The notes under the pieces are model-generated. The model ran no database searches. It was not told where the DNA came from and was given only the letters and a program-made list of their open reading frames with translations. The position numbers and the translations under genes are program-made. 64,000 nt of DNA. Source: Eumeta japonica (taxonomy: Eukaryota > Arthropoda > Insecta > Lepidoptera > Psychidae). Below, piece after piece: positions 20,795 through 30,994 of the stretch (positions are counted from its first letter, which is position 1; every line of letters begins with the position of its first letter). The stretch covers positions 1 to 64,000 of the forward strand of contig BGZK01001012.1 in assembly GCA_005406025.1 (NCBI GenBank), given 5' to 3'.

Positions 20795-21547
20795 TTTAGG
20801 GTTCCGAGCAAAATCTGCAAAAATGGAACCCTTATAGTTTCGTCACGTCCATTCGTTCGTCCGTCCGTCTGTACGACACAGACATTTTATTCAAAAACTA
20901 CAGGACCTATATTAATAAAATTTATAGTGTAGGTGTTTTATATAAGTTGCTACTTAATTTGGTAGTTTAATAGCGAAAATAAATAATTCTAGGGGGCACA
21001 TGTCACAGAAGTTGAAAATTTTTTTTTCAGAAAATATCCACCTATGGCCCATATCTTGACAGTTCTTTATTCAAATATATTAAACTTAACTAAAATATTT
21101 CAAAGTTTCTGAACAGTTTTTCTGGTTACGTGAATAATTTTGCTTATTATCGCTCCGGAATTGGAGAAATTGTGTCCCCCACCTTTTTTTTCAAAACCAT
21201 ATCTCCAAAAACTAAGAAAAAAATAATTAAGGAAATACTTAATAAATACTTTCAACGAAAATTATTTTCAGTATGATCAGATTAATTGTTTTTGAGTTAT
21301 TGCCGAAAAACTGCGCTTCTGAACTAAAGGATGTAAGTGACACGAAGATACGCTCTTTTGCTGATGCACTTCAGTTTACACTAATTTCATAATAATAGTC
21401 GACATATCTGCTTACTTTTCTAGTTATAGGCGAATAAAGTGCTTATAAATTTTTTGTGCGGGAAACATAGTAGTGCATTTTTTTGTAATAATGGCTTCGG
21501 GACCCTATAACGAACACGGTCCGATATGCTCTTGGCCAGTTTTTTTG
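20795..21547 (-). repeat. interspersed repeat family G, copy C (uninterrupted)
   Basis: Runs from TTTAGGGTTCCGAGC (20795) to GGCCAGTTTTTTT (21547), about 750 bp. The minus-strand start reads AAAAAAACTGGCCAAGAGCA. It aligns along its length with the copy at 62212-63762 (shared blocks: CCCTTATAGTTTCGTCACGT, TAATAGTCGACATA, TCTAGTTATAGNCGA), and serves as the empty-site reference for the insertion in that copy. Non-coding. Confidence 0.8.
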
Positions 21548-21739
21548 GACTTAAGCGTACATGTTAACGACGTCCGGTATCGATATGTAAAATAAAGAAT
21601 CTCATTCCTTTTTTACGCATGCGAAGCAACTGGCATGTCGTTTACGGATTAGGAAAGGGCATAACAACGTCTACCGGGCCACATGTTAATAATTAATAGT
21701 CTTTCGTTTATTGTCTATTTTAAAATATTATAATCATTT

Positions 21740-22050
21740 CAGACAGGTGAAACAATCACCCGACAAACGTCAATGGAACCGCAAGCGGTCGCTAACACGC
21801 AGCCGGCAATCGACAGAAAATCGGTTAATTACACATCGAAATAAGCGAGATTTTATAAGAGGCCGCGGCGCGCGCGACGATTACATTTGAATTTCAAGCG
21901 GCTCCGTGCACCCTCTCCCTTTTACAAATTTAACCCGATCTAATCTCTTAAACGTTCACTTATATTTTCCGCTCGTATTTTCTTATTAAACTCCGTGCGT
22001 ACGCGACGCGCGGGATAATCTGTTATTGCCGACCGGGACCTAGCGTTCTA
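21740..22050. other. CpG-rich block, candidate non-coding element
   Basis: A sharp GC rise (CGTCAATGGAACCGCAAGCGGTCG; GGCCGCGGCGCGCGCGACG) with the 13-mer ATTTGAATTTCAA (21885-21897) also found at 16038-16050. No open frame with a domain. Candidate conserved regulatory element. Confidence 0.35.
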
Positions 22051-23439
22051 ATTGCGTGTTTTATTTATATTTATATGTACGTATACGTGTGTGTGTTTAT
22101 TTTTTTGCTTTTCTTTTTCTGAAATAGTGTCACGGAGCACTAATTATTGGATTCTAATATTCCTTGTTACATCACTCGCCTTTTGATATGGGCAATTTTC
22201 AACATAATTTTACCAATGGAAACCATTTAATTTTCTGCTATCTAAAAAAATCTTTGTAACAATAGAAAATTGTATTTTTTGTCTGAGATTTTAGACTAAT
22301 AATAATCATATTGACCGAGGTATAATTCATATAAATCGATTTGTGAATTGAATATAATCTGAGAGAATGTAAATTTCATGATCCTCTTCTTTTCTTATTG
22401 TACACGTTACAAATATATGTGTTCCGACCTATATGGTACTTATTCGAAATGTGATTAATAGATAAATAATATGATGAAGAATTTACAATAACTTCTAATG
22501 GGCTTCAAATTAAACAAAACCTAGATTAAGATGTTGATAAGAATTCTTGCTAATAAGGAGACAAACAAACAGCTACGAGAAATAAACGGAGGCTTGATAA
22601 AGCCCGTGAAAGTAATTAAATACCCAAGTATTTACGTAATTGACAGCGGAGTTGGGACGGAGAGGACAAGACCGAAATAAGCAATTCGCAATGTAGGGTT
22701 GCTTCTTTTCATCAATAAAGCCAAAATACACTAAAAAAATTAGTAAGTTACTTTATAAAATGCTGATATCTTCCTCCACGGTATACGGAACGAATGTATT
22801 GGCACTAAGCAAATTGTATAGAATAAGACTGAAAAATCATTAAATAGATATCCTGGAAGGCTTTTACAAGCTGCAAAAAACGAGACAACATCGAAAACGC
22901 AAGGAATATTCGAAAGAAAAACCGTTACTGAGCTCATAGACATTAGAAGAATATATAGTTTTATCTTTTAAGTTACGTTCAAAAACATTTACTTAATCCT
23001 GTTTTAAATTTTAATGCAACAAAAATAAAAGTTGGATGGCATACTTACGTGTAAGAGTACTCGTTTAGACAAAACGTACAATAAGGAGAAAATTAGCACT
23101 GAGGAAATTAGGAATATAAGGGACTACGAATGAATTACATGAACTTTCATAAATGGACGCTGAAAGTTTTATATCAAACGAAAGGAACGAAAAATTGAAA
23201 ATTTGCATATGACAAAAGAAGTATTTATTGTCCTTTGCTTTATTTATTGACACGTATTTATTATCTATTCCGACTCCAGCTTCTACCTAAAAGTCGCAGG
23301 AAACCTGGCTGATTCTACATTCCCGTCACTTCTAATCCAGGCTAGAATCTACACTCCTCTAATACGATTACTCTCCCTTCGGCTTATCGAGAATTGTTCC
23401 TTTCAATTCTCTTGACATATTCAAGAGAAATGTAGTATC
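22051..23439. other. AT-rich sequence, no gene seen
   Basis: Positions 22555-22690 are somewhat GC-enriched. Opposed short frames at 22740-23253 have no domains. Nothing assigned. Confidence 0.3.
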
Positions 23440-23746
23440 ATTCCTAAAAGTAAGCGACATCCATAACATTAATAATATAATTTAACAACTGGGCGTAGGA
23501 ACGACCTTGCTGCTCATAAAGCCCGACTCTGTAAAAATAGCAAATCATTCAAAGGGCACCGTGTGCTCTTTTATAATAAGATCCCAGCTGAACTTCAAAA
23601 TTTGTCATTTTGCTAATTCAAACTTTTGTAAAAAAAGTTCTATAGCAAAGCTATTACGCCGTATCTGAAAACGTTAATAAAAAAACACATGAGATTGAAC
23701 TACTTGGCTATTTGATTGTTTCATGTTATTTCTAAGTGTTGTACAA
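23440..23746 (+). mobile_element. LINE 3' end copy 2, left part
   Basis: Aligns with the LINE 3' fragment at 4325-4600 (shared: GCGACATCCATAACA, GAACGACCTTGCTGCTCATAAA, CTTTTATAATAAGATCCCAGCTGAA, GATTGAACT). The reading frame is more decayed than in copy 1. It stops abruptly at 23746, where a DNA transposon begins, and resumes at 25675. Confidence 0.8.
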
Positions 23747-23964
23747 TAGACCGGGAGATGGTGACATAAAATTTCAGGTCATTTGTACCAGTATGGCGAC
23801 TCTTCAGAGGTCTAATTACCTGATGACGAAAAGGGAAATGATGGTCATAACGCTGGCACTGGCGGCCTAATCGCGTGGGTGTTAATCAAACGTGTCGGAT
23901 AAATTATGAGTGTCGAACGAATTGTTCCACAAAAAAATCTTGTTATTTCCTATAGTCGATGTAA

Positions 23965-24200
23965 AAGAAGTAGGCGGTAGCGTAATGCCATACTTCTCCG
24001 GTGTGACTTACAGTCAGCCATCCGAAGGAGAACATATTAAATTTAAAAAACCCAATTTAACCATTTGTACCTGGTTAATTTTTACACAACTAATCATAGT
24101 TGAGTATCTACTCACGAAAATCACTCTAGCATACTTTTCCGACGGTTCCAAATGACCGCCATACCGCTGCAAAGGAATATTTTTTTTTGTAAAACGGTTT
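23965..24200. repeat. left internal inverted arm of the 1.93-kb transposon
   Basis: Inverted partner of 25397-25636. Well-matched blocks include CACAACTAATCAT, CATACTTTTCCGACGGTTCC, AAATGACCGCCA and GCAAAGGAATATTTTTTTTT. Between this arm and the terminal 25 bp the left side has about 185 bp absent from the right side. Open frames in both arms (23910-24265; 25426-25647) are shadows of the same repeat. Confidence 0.8.
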
Positions 24201-24844
24201 GTACCAGTATGGCATTTGGCTTTGGAAAGTATATGATACAACGTGGCCGTTATCGTATTTGCCATATTCCTAGTAGGGGGAAAAAAGTAATGACGTACTT
24301 AAAAAACTTATTTATTCAACATGTTTTCAAAATACGACTGCACAATACGTAAAATCATTTGTTACAGTATGACACATTGTATTTGGTTTGTTTGGATAAA
24401 ATTTTACCTAAAAAAAAATTATCCTATACTGTAACCATGGGGTGGAAGGCTGTCACATTTACGCCAAGCTCTAAGAAAAAAAATTGGAACGAATTGCTAT
24501 AGTATTCCATTTCGAATTTTCGAAACTTAAAAAGAAAAACTATGCTTTGGAAAAATTATACCATACGTATAGTAAACTGCCAAAGAGGTATCATACTCGA
24601 AAAAATAATTTTCTAAAAGGTTTTTTTTAGTGTTGGAAAATTTGCCTATACTTTGACCATGGGGCTGGAGCTGTCACACTCGCTCTGATATGTCAACAAC
24701 CAATACAATCTTCAAATCATTTTTAGAAATAGCGCACCTGTAATATTGTGAAGGATGCATGAAAAAATAAATGATGTGCCATATTATATGGCATATACAT
24801 ATTAATACAATTTATTCCGAACGATTTATAAAACTTCATAGACT

Positions 24845-24924
24845 TTAAACGTCATCTGAACTGGAATCCCCGGCATATTCGAGTTCACTTTTTTCGTCCT
24901 CGTCGCGGCTTACTGCTTCAGTAT
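24845..24924 (-). CDS. possible terminal coding exon inside the transposon (acidic tail)
   Basis: On the minus strand ...AATGATTTATAG (acceptor, AG at 24926-24925) is followed by an 80-nt open segment that encodes 25 residues ending SRDEDEKSELEYAG and DSSSDDV, then TAA at 24847-24845. AATAAA follows on the same strand at 24816-24811, 29 nt past the stop, as expected for a real 3' end. A candidate upstream exon (minus, in 25173 to about 25074) reads RTIPRVAEISAHRV and meets GTAAGG, a donor-like site. Acidic tails are common in transposases, but I recognise no family. The exon call rests on splice-like signals only. Confidence 0.35.
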
Positions 24925-25396
24925 CTATAAATCATTCAATTTATTCACACAAGTGCAATATACAATCGCAAATATAATACATAAATCTGCATTTATTGTT
25001 ATGTAGCCGTGGGTCGCCTGACAAGCAGCTGCCTTATATCTGCGTTGCCATACATTGTGCCTTACAACACGATGAGCCGAAATCTCTGCAACTCGAGGAA
25101 TCGTTCGAGCAGTGATAGCCGTAAAATATTTTACAACATAACATCTGGTTATAAAACAAAGTTTCCGCCACATATGTGTTAGAAATTTTGTATTTATGGA
25201 CTTTGAACCTCTAACTTAGAGTAACAATTTATGCCATATTGGTACAAATCGTTCGAAATACGCATAAAATCTTACAATTTTGAAAAAATATTGTACTCAT
25301 TTGCCACCTTCCATAGGCAAGGCATTATTAGACTTCCATTTATGACCATACGAAGAACTAGTAAAAAACTTTATAGGGACAAATAACTACTAAAAA

Positions 25397-25636
25397 CGAA
25401 TCGTTTTCCAAAAAAAAATATTCCTTTGCGATGGTGTGGCGGTCATTTGGAACCGTCGGAAAAGTATGCCAAGGTGATTTTCGTGAGTGGCTACTCAACG
25501 ATGATTAGTTGTGTAAAAATTAGTCTGGTACAAATGACTGAATTGGTTTTTTTAAACCAATGTGTTCTCGTCCGCATGGCGGACTGTAAGTCACGCCGTA
25601 GAAGCATGGCATTACTTTACTGCCTACTTCTTGTTT
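25397..25636. repeat. right internal inverted arm of the 1.93-kb transposon
   Basis: Complement of 23965-24200, followed by a short spacer and the terminal inverted repeat at about 25650-25674 (TTTTGTGTCATCGTCTCCCGG). See the element entry. Confidence 0.8.
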
Positions 25637-25674
25637 CATCTTTCTAGAGTTTTGTGTCATCGTCTCCCGGTCTA

Positions 25675-25853
25675 CAAGTATTAATTACTTAATATTTTGT
25701 ACTTATGAGCAAACAAAAGCAACTGCAGAGTTTTTTAATCACTCTTCCCGAGGTGAATCAGCGGTGGTTATGCTAATATCGAAAGGGAATCCTTAACGTC
25801 GTATTCCAAGTATAATTTCATTACCTACGAAATAAAGATATTTTTAATTTAAT
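25675..25853 (+). mobile_element. LINE 3' end copy 2, right part (3' UTR)
   Basis: Resumes with GTATTAATTACTTA and ends TACGAAATAAAGATATTTTTAATTT, matching 4618-4785 of LINE copy 1. It restores colinearity with 23440-23746 once the DNA transposon is removed. Confidence 0.8.
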
Positions 25854-26234
25854 CTGATCAGCCATTGCAACTTATTGAACGTCAAGCAAATGATGATACT
25901 AATGAATATTATTCATTTTACAATTTGATGTATGTTATATATAAAAATGCTTAAAAGAATTGGGACCAGCTCAGCACCAGCTCAATAAGGAACCGATCGA
26001 ATGGTTTAATACAGAATCTTTCGTTCCAGTATTAAAACACACCTCTCCACTGAGCCTAATTTCTTCAAGATTTTTATTCATTACACAGATATTCATTAAA
26101 TATAAATTAGTCTTTTTCAAACACAATAAAGTAATTATATTGTATTTTCAAAAATAAGTTCAATAAATACCCTATAAATCTAAAAAAGTATTACGATCCA
26201 TAAAAAAAAAACTCCGTTCAATTTATTTTTAAAC
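25854..26234. other. AT-rich sequence, no gene seen
   Basis: The open frame at 25960-26157 has no domain. Nothing assigned. Confidence 0.3.
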
Positions 26235-26490
26235 CCGTACGGATTCGCTATTCCATTAACCCGGGGAATGATCACTTTGAAACAATTTCACATCGATGCC
26301 CGCAACGCGCGCCCCGGCCCTTCGGGACCTCGCGAGCGCGACGAATTCATTGTACTCTCATGCGCGTCCTCCTCTCAAAAGGATCCATTACGTCCAATTG
26401 ATTTTTACGCCGAGGTTAATTAGAGATTGACAGATGATCTTCCTGCGGATTTCGTGGTCAAACGGCTCGTAATACCGCACTCTGTCCTGC
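26235..26490. other. CpG-rich block, candidate non-coding element
   Basis: GC rises sharply (CCCGCAACGCGCGCCCCGGCC; GGGACCTCGCGAGCGCGACG), with homeodomain-like TTAATTAG at 26415-26422 and CAATTGATTTTTA at about 26396. No coding frame. Candidate enhancer. Confidence 0.35.
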
Positions 26491-27815
26491 CTGCTTCTCA
26501 AAGAGATGTAAATGATAGTCATGCTTTTAACGAAAATCATTTAAAACATCAGTAGTAACTCGGTGATAGAACACTCAACTTTCAATTCATGGTACGTGGA
26601 GTCAAGTCCGAGGTGTTTCGATGAGTTTTCCTACATTAAAAAACTATATGTTATTTAATATTATGAGCCACTGTTGGTATGATATGGTATTAAAACGGTA
26701 ACGATCTTTCCTTATCGTTACCGGTCGTTAACGATAAGTCAAGTGCATATTGAATAAACTTACATTTTTATAGCAAAAGGTCACTCTAATTCTTCCCATT
26801 GGGAACGACCAATGCGATACGTGGGTGCACATCAACTGTTAGGTATTTTCGTTATATTGAGATCTATTCCCTAAATAATATTTGTTTAGAAAACGTCGTT
26901 ACGCTATTATTCAATTACTGTGACTTTTATGGGATTTTGTATACCCATTAGTTTGAATCTAATTTCAATCGAATTCCAAAATATTTTAAATTGTCATTTT
27001 GGGCAGTTACGAGCGTCATACACGACAAAAATTTAACATAATCGATCTACTGCAGATATTAAAACAGTTTCTGCAGCCCGAGGCTCGACAAATACTATTT
27101 TTCTTAATTCGTGTTAGGGCATGAACTCAAATTTCTTTTCGTATAATATTAATGACTTACAACAATTTTTTCCACAAGTAATTCGTCACTTACATGAGAA
27201 CAGTGAGATATTTTTAATTTAAATATCTACCCACCTTATATGTGGGTGGACGTTGGTAAACGTAATAATATACTTCAACCTTTAAATCATGAAGCTTAAT
27301 AGGAATTTATTTTAAGCTAAATTGGACTTCTAAAAAGATCAAAGCGAGTGCTGATGAATTTCATGTAATATAAGCTTTATTATTGTTTATCTTATGAAAA
27401 TTATTATGATAATCAAATTAATATTTATTCCATTTTTTGTAGTTTGAGGATAGTATGCGTTCATTTTTCTCTTTCGCATGAAATTATTAATTAATACTTT
27501 TGTACATTTGCTACAATATTTTCCAAAATAAAAATGTGATACCTATTCTAAATTAAAAAAAAAAATGTATGTTTCAAATTGGGGTATGTGATTTCAATAA
27601 TTAAATGAGTTTCGAGAAATCTCTTACGATATTCAAGACACAAAAACAATTAGTTTATCCATTAATATGTCAACAAGATAATATTGATAACAAACATCAT
27701 TTGCATATATACATATAATAATAATATAAACACACACCTATTTCCCAGAAAGGAAGACAGAGACTATAGATTTCCACCAGCTATGGTCTTTACATATCTA
27801 TTTTGCTTCACTGAC
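26491..27815. other. AT-rich sequence, no gene seen
   Basis: Contains a small perfect 10-bp inverted repeat (CGGTAACGAT at 26696-26705, partner 26714-26723) and otherwise AT-rich sequence without domain-bearing frames. Confidence 0.3.
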
Positions 27816-27870
27816 AACCGACGAATTTGCATCAAAAGATTGATAATCTTTTGATGTAAATTCGTCGGTT
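27816..27870. repeat. near-perfect 26-bp fold-back hairpin, 3-nt loop
   Basis: Left arm 27816-27841 starts AACCGACGAATTT; right arm 27845-27870 ends AAATTCGTCGGTT. The arms pair at 25 of 26 positions, and the odd pair would be a G-U wobble in plus-strand RNA. The loop is GAT. No repeat family or gene context is evident. Confidence 0.9.
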
Positions 27871-29081
27871 TCGGGTGCTATACATTTGACTTTTTTAATA
27901 TTTCATCTGTTCCCGTCAATGTCACATGTTCCGTCAGAACAGCGTTTCACATCATATGAAGATACCAAAAATTGGGTTGATTCGTGGATAACCTCAAAAG
28001 ATAAGGAGTTCTTCAGACGTGAAATCCGAACGCTACCTGAAAGATAGAAAAAAGTAGTTGGTCGTGATGGACAATACTTGGATTAAAATTAAATTACCGT
28101 TCTTTCACAATAAATATTGTTTTATTGACAAAAAACGTTGGAAAATTATTTGTACTCTAATAAAATGGTAGAAACGGCAAATTGATATTTTTGGGGGCCT
28201 AAGCTTAATGAGGATATTCAAAAAATAACTAAATAATGTCTAATTTATTTGTCTCATAGAAATAGACCATCAAGGGTAAATTTAAAAAGTTGCCCAGTAT
28301 AATGCTTGAATTTGTCGCCAGGTCTATAATAGAATTCAAAAAGTATTACAGTTTTTTAAACATGTATTATAGCCTTATAGAAGTAATTTGGAATATAGTA
28401 GTTCGATTTGATCTCCTCACTGCAATACTCATATTGAGTATATTGAAAGTATACAAAGGAAGTGTGTCAAAATCTTGTCTTTTCGTCAGAATCTTGTCCG
28501 CTCCTTCACTGACTATTCTCAAAGATACTCTGTGTTAAAAGTATTATACAATCACTGGAAATACGTCTTAAGTAAATAGATCTAATTTGTCTACACAAAA
28601 TTTTACACTCTTCAATAGACTCGCCTACGTTATTATCATAGCTGAATTTTAATACTCTTCATAAATTTCGAACAATCAGAACATTTTCATGCAAACCTAT
28701 GAAAAAAATACGTCTTTTTGCAATCCTATAACCAGAATTACCCGTCTGTACATCGACTTAATGGCCGACGCGGGCGCGGGTGATGCCGATGTGTTTGATT
28801 GCAGACCTGCCAGACTACTGCTTTCAAACGCAGTATACACGATGTCTTGTTTCGGTAATGTGGATTGTATGTGCTTTATTTCATTTTTAAATTTTTTGTA
28901 AATATTTGTTATCGCCTTTTTATTTAGTTTATTTTCTTTTATGTATCTTAATTCTAAGCATGCTATATACATATATTTAAAGATTACGGTCTAGATCAAC
29001 TTGTATATTTACCATATGTTTCCAAACCACTTTATAATGTTTGTAATCTGGTTTATGTACTTTTAGATAAAATTAAAAATG
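27871..29081. other. AT-rich sequence, no gene seen
   Basis: Short frames at 28290-28538 and, on opposite strands, 28689-28972 have no domains. Nothing assigned. Confidence 0.3.
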
Positions 29082-29190
29082 TACCACCAGAAACGCGCTG
29101 CACACAGGTACACTCGACCAGTCGGAAGAGCACACGTGGATCCGGATCCAACGCCGGTGCTCCTGTCCTTTGAGCATACTTCTGGTGGTA
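29082..29190. repeat. 109-bp element with inverted ends
   Basis: TACCACCAGAA at 29082-29092 is inverted at 29180-29190. The match extends to 18 bp if transitions are allowed (ACGCGCT against GTATGCT). A second inner pair, GAGCAC and GTGCTC, brackets the palindrome GGATCCGGATCC at about 29140-29151. The opposed open frames (29053-29241; 29079-29387) are consequences of this structure. Confidence 0.6.
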
Positions 29191-29639
29191 TCCATTATAC
29201 TCGTAACGTCCAATATTATACTGGGCTCCGCGGTCGAGCAACAGATACGATGTTCATTGGCGAGTTTCTATGTTGCATGTGTATTTACGATGTTTTCAAG
29301 CTGCAAGTGATGAATTTCTGGAAATTAAATCCGAGATTGATTTCGAATAATAAAATCGTAGACGCTGTCTGTGGATTGAAGAATTGAAAAAAAAAACTGG
29401 TATTGCGCGAAAGATAAGCTATAAATTTTTATTGTAGCAGTACATATTTTAAAATTTTTGTCTATTTGTTTGTATGTTTCGCTTGCATGCGTATCACGCA
29501 AAACGACACATGAAATTCGAAATAAGATTTGGAGAAATTTTGAAGTTTTAGGCAGTGTAACACTTAGTATTTATTTCACCAAAATCCTTATTACCGAATG
29601 AAAAGATATTTAATGTTCAAAAGCTCTGTTGAAAACCCA

Positions 29640-29760
29640 ACAGCACCGCACGCCGCCGAAGAAAAGAGTGTTCGGTGTTGCGGTGAGTCTCGCGGAGCGG
29701 AAACGGCGAGGGATCGGGGAATGGGGGGAAGGGAGTGGGGAATGGGGAGGGTAGCTAAGT
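29640..29760. other. CpG- and G-rich block
   Basis: GCACGCCGCCGAAG, CTCGCGGAGCGGAAACGGCG and then a G-rich run (GGGGAATGGGGGGAAGGGAG) that could form G-quadruplex on the plus strand. No coding frame. Confidence 0.35.
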
Positions 29761-30089
29761 GAAAAACATGAATGCGGTTTTAGGGTAACTTATTGTAAAT
29801 AAGTAAATGTTGTTTGTAAATAAAGAGCGAGGTTTCAATTAATTTGCTGTTGTATAAATTGTGTCGTTAAGGCATTGTTAATGAAATTCAGTTGTAAATT
29901 AAGCTGGCAGTTAATTTTTTTTTATGGAGATGTGAAATGTTAATTTAAGATACAAAATAGACTTTGTGATTTTTGATAAAGATCAAGCGTACGAGCAAGA
30001 TCCTTTGATAATAAAATAATTTAGCGACGATACGTGCGTCTTCAATGTAGTACCATACATTCCTCTCGGATAATTTGATCAAAATTGAA

Positions 30090-30175
30090 TCAGGGACGGT
30101 AACGGGACATGCATTGTAAGGGGATCGGAATTGAAAGCAGAGCCGTAATCGGGCTCATAATTAAAAACATAATCG
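30090..30175 (-). repeat. interspersed repeat family F, short fragment
   Basis: Words such as AATCAGGGACGGTAACGGGAC, GGATCGGAATTGAAAGCAGAG and GTAATCGGGCTC match the imperfect CGATTCCG-type repeats seen at 39085, 42484, 46860, 47640 and 54125. Assigned by word similarity only. Confidence 0.4.
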
Positions 30176-30994
30176 TTCAATATAAAAGATTCAGTAATTC
30201 ACTCCAGGTCCACACGGACGGAATGATAGGCGAAAGCTACTCTCACATATAGCGGATTCTTTGTACTTTCATTCTCAAAAACTGTTCTAAAGATTTCGAT
30301 AACAACTTAGATACCACATTTTTTACGAAAAAAAAATTATTTTTATATATTTTTCATACCTGGAAGTACTAGGTATCCCTGCAAAATAAATTGCAACAAA
30401 GTGATGTTATTATGTATTTAATAGACACTATTTGTGGTTTCATAATTATCTATATTTTTGAAGTGAAAACTTCTTTAAGCGCATTGGGTATTTTTGAGAT
30501 GGAAAAAAATCATTGAATACGCGTCGCTTTTACCGTTACCGTAACCGACACCTCTGTGTATAAATATTTACATATATTGACCCGTTTTACACGACGTTTA
30601 CACGAGAGTTGAGTTTGGGTTGAAATAGATTGATAATATAACTATATATAATATAAACATATAATGTGTTTATATTTAAACAAAGATATATATTCATTTT
30701 GGCATCTTTCGTATTATATTTGTAAATTTATGTTTTAAGCAATAGATTGCAATTTTTGTATGTAAAATAATATTTTTCATATACAATAACGCATAAAATG
30801 AAAATTGTAATATAATTTTAGTAGTAGAAGTTTATAATAATTAATAAAAAAACACTTCTTTAAAAGTATTTTCTGCTCCATAAAATATTTCCTGACGATT
30901 TAAAAAATACACAGGTAATTGTTCAAATCTTCACTTCTGTCGGCACTCCCGGATTGCCCTGTTTTTTTCTAGATATAACTTTTACTCGTATAAT
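30176..30994. other. AT-rich sequence, no gene seen
   Basis: Very AT-rich, with TATATA runs and a small inverted repeat near 30650-30680. No genes recognised. Confidence 0.3.

Larger units (their letters stand above)
23747..25674. mobile_element. DNA transposon, 1.93 kb, long inverted arms, unclassified
   Basis: It interrupts a LINE 3' end. The ends are inverted repeats starting TAGACCGGGAGA (left from 23747; right complement ending 25674), about 22 of the first 25 positions identical. A second, longer inverted arm of about 236-240 bp lies inside (23965-24200 against 25397-25636, roughly 85% identical by eye). The sequence CAA occurs immediately on both sides (23744-23746, 25675-25677), and removing one copy restores a LINE sequence of the length seen in the uninterrupted copy, which supports a 3-bp target duplication; a TA duplication with ends GACCGGG is the alternative. 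Copies of TTTGTACCAGTATGGCA lie at 23781, 24198 and, inverted, near 25232. The centre (24201-25396) holds a possible minus-strand terminal exon but no recognised transposase. Confidence 0.8.

Noticed and set aside
23910..24352. Opposed frames of 66-83 codons as genes
   Set aside because: They are shadows of the transposon's inverted arm and recur in the other arm.
30640..30690. Palindromic TATA-rich stretch as a functional hairpin
   Set aside because: Only 10 bp of pairing in very AT-rich DNA; expected by chance.
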